Shown: piece after piece, positions 61,027 to 64,000 of the stretch
Layout of the letters: every line of letters begins with the position of its first letter
Position numbering within the stretch: position 1 is the stretch's first letter
DNA from: M3007 sp044350425
GTDB taxonomy: Bacteria > Bacteroidota > Bacteroidia > Chitinophagales > Saprospiraceae
Direction: 5' to 3'
Length of the DNA stretch: 64,000 nt
Assembly: GCA_044350425.1 (NCBI GenBank)
Contig: JBILHS010000015.1
Span: 1 to 64,000, forward strand
Made by a program: the position numbers and the translations under genes
The notes under the pieces: generated by a model
The model's database searches: none
What the model was told of the DNA's origin: nothing
What the model saw: the letters and a program-made list of their open reading frames with translations, nothing else

Positions 61027-61368
61027 ATGCAAAACGAACCTTTCGACCAACTAGATCCGCTCCCAGACCCACCCAAACCCAAAATGCCTCTGGGAAAAGT
61101 TATGCTGATCAACTTCGGCATTATGGTGGCTTACATGCTGCTTTCAAGCCTCGCGATGGCCAGTGGCCCTGAAGGTGGCCTGGGTGTTTTGACTATAGAT
61201 GCCTTCCTGATTCTCGCACAGGTAGCGCTGAATATGCTGGTCGGTTTTGTCCTGGTATTTACCGACGACAAAAAGCAATTGGGTGGTGCGCTGCTAATCG
61301 GGGGCATCTTAATGGGGGTCATTGGTTTTGGTTCCTGCCTTGGTCACATGGCCTTAATGGGCGCCTAA
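61027..61368 (+). CDS. Small membrane protein (113 aa) in the radical SAM/Lgt-like operon
   Basis: An acidic, Pro-rich cytoplasmic-looking N-terminus (FDQLDPLPDPPKPK) precedes three hydrophobic helices (VMLINFGIMVAYMLLSSLAM, LAQVALNMLVGFVLVF, LIGGILMGVIGFGSCLGHMA). No family recognised. It lies 14 nt upstream of the Lgt-like start. Confidence 0.6.
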   Translation: MQNEPFDQLDPLPDPPKPKMPLGKVMLINFGIMVAYMLLSSLAMASGPEGGLGVLTIDAFLILAQVALNMLVGFVLVFTDDKKQLGGALLIGGILMGVIGFGSCLGHMALMGA

Positions 61369-61382
61369 TCCCAATCTCACTT

Positions 61383-62129
61383 TTGAACTACCCATTCGAA
61401 ATTCAAATCGCTTCGGCGCGTATCCCGGGGCATCTCTTGTTCGAGATGCTGGCCTACACCATTGGATACCGGCTGTACGTGTGGCAACGCAGCCGCAATC
61501 AGGATCTCATCAGCGATGAAGGAAGAATGTGGATCTTTCTGGGCGCTGCAGCCGGGGCACTGATTGGAAGCCATTTACTGGGCATTTCGGAAAATCCCGC
61601 GTATTTAGCTAAACTCAACTGGCAGATCTGGCTGGGCAATAAAACGATTGTAGGTGGTTTGTTAGGCGGCCTGATCGGCGTTGAATGGACCAAAAAAATA
61701 ATTGGTGTCCATACTTCCTCCGGCGACTTAATGACCTTCCCCTTGATCTTCAGCCTGGCAGTTGGAAGGGTAGGATGTCATTTGGCAGGCCTTACAGACG
61801 GTACCCATGGTGATCCGTCCTCGCTTCCCTGGGCCATTGATTTCGGCGATGGCATTCCGCGCCATCCGGTCAATCTGTACGAAGTGATCTTCCTGATGGT
61901 ACTGGCTTTTTTTATCTTTCAAATTGAAAAAAAAGGCCCAATGCCCAATGGACGGCGTTTTCAGATTTTTATGGTGGGCTATTTGCTCTGGCGTTTTGCA
62001 GTAGAATTCATCAAGCCGGTTTGGGTTTTGCCGCCAGGTATTTCACCCATACAAGTCGCCGTCCTTTGGGGTCTCTTTTATTACGGGAGTATCTGGAATA
62101 GACAAAAAAAGGATAAAGCACCCCACTAA
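61383..62129 (+). CDS. Diverged prolipoprotein diacylglyceryl transferase (Lgt)-like membrane protein
   Basis: The start is TTG at 61383 (MNYPFEIQIASARIPGHLLF); the next ATG is 63 nt inside. The 248 residues span about seven helices. Lgt-like motifs are GGLLGGLIGVEW, FSLAVGRVGCHLAGLTDG, where Lgt usually reads GRIGNF, and RHPVNLYEVIF, like the Lgt RHPTQLYE. GRRFQIFMVGYLLWRFAVEF also matches the C-terminal part. The GN of the Lgt signature is lost (GCH), so it may not be a lipoprotein transferase. It probably acts on another lipid with the radical SAM enzyme. Confidence 0.72.
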   Translation: MNYPFEIQIASARIPGHLLFEMLAYTIGYRLYVWQRSRNQDLISDEGRMWIFLGAAAGALIGSHLLGISENPAYLAKLNWQIWLGNKTIVGGLLGGLIGVEWTKKIIGVHTSSGDLMTFPLIFSLAVGRVGCHLAGLTDGTHGDPSSLPWAIDFGDGIPRHPVNLYEVIFLMVLAFFIFQIEKKGPMPNGRRFQIFMVGYLLWRFAVEFIKPVWVLPPGISPIQVAVLWGLFYYGSIWNRQKKDKAPH

Positions 62130-62210
62130 TTACCACCCCACCACCAATCCCCAATAAACCAATCCCTAATAAACCAATCCCCACCCCACCAATCACCAAC
62201 AAACCAATTA
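62122..62210. repeat. ACCAATCCCC/AATAAACC low-complexity repeats
   Basis: Degenerate direct repeats built from ACCACC, CCAATCCCC and AATAAACCAATCC run from the end of the Lgt-like gene to the SDR stop. The composition is like the repeat-derived part of the coding sequence at 56717-56790. Confidence 0.7.
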
Positions 62211-62217
62211 CCAAAAA

Positions 62218-62988
62218 TCAAATCTCCCAAATATCCCCCCAAAGCCTCGCGCCTCCATCCATATAGATCGTGTCGCCTGTCATATATGCAGCTGCCGGGC
62301 TGGCGAGGAAAAGCGTGAGTGCAGCCACCTCATCCACGGTGCCCAGGCGTTTCATTGGAATGGTACGGGCTACATCTGCCACGATCTCGGGGGGGTAATT
62401 TTCCAGGCCACTGCTTTGAATGATGCCGGGTGCAATACAATTGATCCGGATGCCGCGCGAGGCCCATTCCACAGCCAGAGATTTGCTGAGGTTCATCACC
62501 CCGGCCCTTGCTGCGGCGGTATGTGCCATGCCCGGAAACCCACGTTCGTTGTTCACCACGATGTTGAGTACCACGCCCTGGTTTTGTGGGAAAAAGAATT
62601 GCTGCGCCATCGTTTGCGTCACGTACCAGGTGCCATTCAGGTTGGTATTCACCACCGCCTGCCAGCCTTTGGGTGTGATATCGGCGGCTGGACTGGGGAA
62701 TTGTCCACCGGCATTATTGACCAGAATATCCAGCTTTCCGGATTCATTCGCGATAAATTCAGCCATTTGAGCTACCTGTTCAGGCTCGCGAATGTCTAAA
62801 ACCTGGCCCTTTACCTTTCCAAAAAGACTCAGTTCCTGCACGGCTTTTTCAATACGTCCCGCTTTTCGGGAGCAAATGAACACTTCCGCGCCACATTGCA
62901 AAAAATGCCGGGCGATTGCGAAGCCAATGCCACTTCCCCCGCCGGTTACGAGTATTGTTTTTCCTTTAAATAGATCTGGTTGGAACAT
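62218..62988 (-). CDS. Short-chain dehydrogenase/reductase similar to trans-2-enoyl-CoA reductase (PECR)
   Basis: A 256-residue NAD(P)-binding protein: ILVTGGGSGIGFAIARHFLQ, VNNAGGQFPSPAADITPKGW and NTNLNGTWYVTQT. The catalytic region reads HTAAARAGVMNLSKSLAVEW, so the usual Tyr of YxxxK is absent. The same is true of PECR and 2,4-dienoyl-CoA reductases, which carry HSGAARAGV at this place. TIPMKRLGTVDEVAALTLFL and TGDTIYMDGG complete the fold. A role in unsaturated acyl-CoA reduction is likely. Confidence 0.88.
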   Translation of the reverse strand: MFQPDLFKGKTILVTGGGSGIGFAIARHFLQCGAEVFICSRKAGRIEKAVQELSLFGKVKGQVLDIREPEQVAQMAEFIANESGKLDILVNNAGGQFPSPAADITPKGWQAVVNTNLNGTWYVTQTMAQQFFFPQNQGVVLNIVVNNERGFPGMAHTAAARAGVMNLSKSLAVEWASRGIRINCIAPGIIQSSGLENYPPEIVADVARTIPMKRLGTVDEVAALTLFLASPAAAYMTGDTIYMDGGARLWGDIWEI

Positions 62989-63028
62989 AGGTGCATCGAG
63001 TGGGATAATGGTTTCTTAGATGAATGGA

Positions 63029-63075
63029 ACACGGATGACCACGGATAAAATGGATCTTATCCAGGTCATCCGTGT
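63029..63075. repeat. Composite palindrome between the SDR and DUF3078 genes
   Basis: Perfect 12-bp arms ACACGGATGACC (63029-63040) and GGTCATCCGTGT (63064-63075) enclose a smaller stem GGATAA (63043-63048)/TTATCC (63057-63062). Confidence 0.75.
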
Positions 63076-63087
63076 CTCTGAGGCTTT

Positions 63088-64000
63088 TTAGAAGATCTTG
63101 TTGTATTTCAAAAGGAATCCACCGGTGTAAGACGGCTTCAAACCCAGGTATGGGCCGATGGCGTCCGGGCTGGTGCCTTCAGGGATTTTTTCAACCTGTA
63201 CCTTCGTGAAGTGGTCGTAAAATACATCTCCGAACAGACCCAGGGCAAGGCCTTTGAAAATTTGAATGTCCAGCGCATTTTGCCACAATACGTTGCCATT
63301 CAGGTCTTGCTTATAGTCTGCAAACCAGGCAAATTTGCTAGAAAATGCAATACGGTCTTTCATGAACTTGTTGACGTACTGTGCTTTGAGCGAGTACCCC
63401 AACTGAAAGCGATTGTTTTTGCCTGCTTCGTTTCCAAGGGGTTGGCCCGCCAATGCTGCCAGGTCATCATTGCCTACGTACGTCAGGTTAAAGCTGGCAG
63501 GTGAAAAGAAAAAGGTAAGATTTTTAGTGGGCTTGTAGTCAATACCGGGAGCAATGGCAAAGCGTGCCGGAGATAGGAATTCAGAGAGCAAATTTGAATC
63601 AACACCATTCAACAAATTGCCGGCATAGGTTTTAAGCAGTTGAGACTCCGCAGTTCCATCTAGCGCAGCAAATAATTTTTCGCCGATAATGCTGTAACCA
63701 TAACGGGAGCCCAGCCGAAGGATGTCCAGGTTTTTTTGAAAGTCAGCATCTTTTCCGCCAATCCGTTGAGCGCCAAGTTGAAGCGCGCCACTGTTGTTCC
63801 AGAAATACTTGTCATGTTTGTTGTTGGCAGAAAGCGCCACCAGTCCACCAAACCCGATGCGGTTGTCGCCCGCACCCAATCGTGGGTTGATCAACCCAAG
63901 GCCGGTCAGGTCAAGACCAAAGCTGCCGCTAATGGTCCAGTGTTTGGGTACTTCAACTGGTTTAGGTGTTTCAGTTTGTGCGAAAGAGGAAGTTTGCAGA
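63088..64000 (-). CDS. DUF3078-family exported protein (5' end beyond the window)
   Basis: The minus-strand frame stays open to the window end. The visible N-terminal part reads LQTSSFAQTETPKPVEVPKH, so a signal peptide probably ends at FAQ just inside the window. The rest, WTISGSFGLDLTGLGLINPR, LVALSANNKHDKYFWNNSGA, IIGEKLFAALDGTAESQLL, FFSPASFNLTYVG and a final aromatic residue (LLKYNKIF), matches the DUF3078 outer-membrane-type beta-rich proteins of Bacteroidota. Function unknown. Only the true start is missing. Confidence 0.85.
   Translation of the reverse strand, partial: LQTSSFAQTETPKPVEVPKHWTISGSFGLDLTGLGLINPRLGAGDNRIGFGGLVALSANNKHDKYFWNNSGALQLGAQRIGGKDADFQKNLDILRLGSRYGYSIIGEKLFAALDGTAESQLLKTYAGNLLNGVDSNLLSEFLSPARFAIAPGIDYKPTKNLTFFFSPASFNLTYVGNDDLAALAGQPLGNEAGKNNRFQLGYSLKAQYVNKFMKDRIAFSSKFAWFADYKQDLNGNVLWQNALDIQIFKGLALGLFGDVFYDHFTKVQVEKIPEGTSPDAIGPYLGLKPSYTGGFLLKYNKIF

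Overview
The window reads as chromosome of a Bacteroidota bacterium. Supporting signs are five secreted proteins with C-terminal type IX secretion (T9SS) sorting domains, a SusC/SusD pair, promoters of the TTG-N~20-TAnnTTTG type and weak or absent Shine-Dalgarno sequences at most genes. Gene content and moderate GC suggest a Saprospiraceae-like member, but that is inference, not proof.

Layout. 1-3.1 kb is an accessory patch: an XRE-ImmA/PIN pair, two very small ORFs and an orphan mobile mystery protein A. 3.2-9.5 kb holds three T9SS or cell-surface proteins. 9.9-16.9 kb is a near-complete molybdopterin cofactor cluster (moaA, moeA, TauE-type exporter, HAD phosphatase, moaD, moeB-rhodanese, moaE, moaC-moaB fusion). 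16.9-37.7 kb is a polysaccharide-utilisation-type locus: AraC regulator, SusC, SusD, an OmpA-like protein, two large LamG/T9SS proteins, GH130, an MFS transporter, a Gfo/Idh/MocA oxidoreductase and a lipoprotein paralogous to the enzyme-like domain of the first LamG protein. An IS200-like Y1 transposase with its own palindromic repeats sits inside it. 37.7-46.4 kb is housekeeping: metX, metZ, OsmC, ppc, Rrf2, peroxiredoxin, ppa, psuG. 46.5-53.8 kb has tRNA-Asn, a broken GIY-YIG gene, a PfkB kinase, a YbhN-like membrane protein, a TPR protein, pheS and a sugar MFS transporter. 53.9-56.5 kb is a second accessory patch: a NACHT NTPase (bacterial NLR-like) and a DUF433/DUF5615 toxin-antitoxin-type pair. 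56.6-64 kb has a zinc phospholipase/S1-P1 nuclease-like protein, a CapA-like protein, a four-gene run joining a tetraether-synthase-like radical SAM enzyme to a diverged Lgt-like membrane protein, a PECR-like reductase and a DUF3078 protein cut by the window end.

The most unusual signal is intergenic. More than ten composite palindromes share one plan: a hairpin, a spacer, often an inner hairpin pair, then the outer hairpin again in inverted orientation. Their sequences differ. One family (outer CCCACGACTTCAGTCGTGGG, inner AACCGATTTATCGGTT) flanks the Y1 transposase on both sides and recurs about 11 kb away between susC and susD, which is the pattern of a REP/RAYT system. A second class is direct repeats that end at or a few bases before start codons: a 14-bp unit before moeA and before GH130, and a ~42-bp leader before PfkB and before the radical SAM gene. 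In one gene (56582-57919) a palindrome and low-complexity repeat appear captured inside the coding sequence, between the signal peptide and the mature enzyme.

All calls come from reading the sequence and from knowledge of families. No database search was run.
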